From DATKDP01 sp035546335 (GTDB lineage Bacteria > Acidobacteriota > Thermoanaerobaculia > Gp7-AA8), in assembly GCA_035546335.1 (NCBI GenBank), contig DATKDP010000081.1:1-5738 (forward strand): DNA of 5,738 nt. Reading direction: 5' to 3'. The notes beneath the pieces were generated by a model that did no database searches, had not been told where the DNA came from, and worked only from the letters and a program-made list of their open reading frames with translations. Numbering within the stretch: the stretch's first letter is position 1; the number at the start of each line of letters is the position of its first letter. Below, piece by piece: positions 5,607-5,738 of this stretch. A program made the position numbers and the translations under genes.

Positions 5607-5738
5607 CAGTGCTGTCCAAATTAGCCCGGACTCAGGGGAGCAGCCCTGGGGTTTTCAGGGGTTTCGGTGTTGATCTGGTCGTTTTCAGGATGCGGCCTCC
5701 CATTTCTGCTGTCTCAATTGGCTAAGAAAAACTGAGCT
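5607..5738. other. Non-coding tail with short direct repeats; no gene recognised
   Basis: This stretch is less GC-rich than the genes. It contains an imperfect direct repeat, GCTGTCCAAATTAGCC (5611-5626) and GCTGTCTCAATTGGCT (5708-5723), matching at 12 of 16 positions. A GTTTTCAGG is repeated at 5651-5659 and 5681-5689. CAGGG/CCCTG blocks at 5633-5637, 5644-5648 and 5656-5660 could form alternative small hairpins. It could be upstream DNA of a gene beyond the window or the edge of a mobile element; neither is shown. Confidence 0.4.

Noticed and set aside
5392..5619. A 75-residue minus-strand frame through the palindrome and heptamer tract
   Set aside because: The peptide is made of repeat-derived AEGRRQ-type sequence; such frames are artefacts of 7-nt repeats.
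5501..5725. A 74-residue plus-strand frame with a hydrophobic Leu/Cys/Pro-rich start that mimics a signal peptide
   Set aside because: The hydrophobic part is only the translation of the CTGCCTT repeats, there is no ribosome site, and the rest has no recognisable feature.

Overview
This is a compact, high-GC bacterial chromosomal segment. Its genes are ordinary cellular genes with long antisense shadow frames, as expected at this base composition. It carries six well-supported protein genes, plus a short signal-peptide/membrane protein of unusual architecture. No rRNA, tRNA, CRISPR array, transposase or phage gene is visible. The lineage cannot be fixed without a search. The gene style, the palindromic 'gtcatcctgagcga...gaaggatctgc' repeat and the CTGCCTT-type heptamer tract recall Acidobacteriota and similar soil or sediment phyla; this is a low-confidence inference.

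Layout. Positions 52-1284 (+) encode NADP-type isocitrate dehydrogenase, with every substrate and NADP residue known from the E. coli enzyme. It converges on a three-gene minus-strand operon read from 3341 down to 1314: an ECF sigma factor, a membrane anti-sigma factor with a zinc-binding H-x3-C-x2-C motif, and a secreted/membrane protein with bactofilin-like (polymer-forming) repeats followed by about five membrane spans. The three genes overlap by 4 and 14 nt, so they are probably translationally coupled and form one signalling unit for an envelope-related response. A 60-nt divergent spacer (3342-3401) separates this operon from a plus-strand group: an ABC transporter ATPase (3402-4142), prmC (release-factor glutamine methyltransferase, GTG start overlapping the ATPase stop by 4 nt) and a HINT-type HIT hydrolase (4999-5355). 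The ATPase has no permease gene within the window.

The last 383 bases (5356-5738) are non-coding. They hold a GC hairpin that may end the HIT transcript, a 115-nt imperfect palindromic repeat with a perfect 18-bp inner stem, a run of 13 CTGCCTT-like units containing no A for 80 bases, and an AT-richer tail with short direct repeats.

I do not see a clearly new defence or mobile system. The most noteworthy items are the sigma/anti-sigma/polymer-forming membrane protein operon, its possible leaderless self-regulated promoter, the permease-less ABC ATPase coupled to prmC, and the repeat cluster at the right end.
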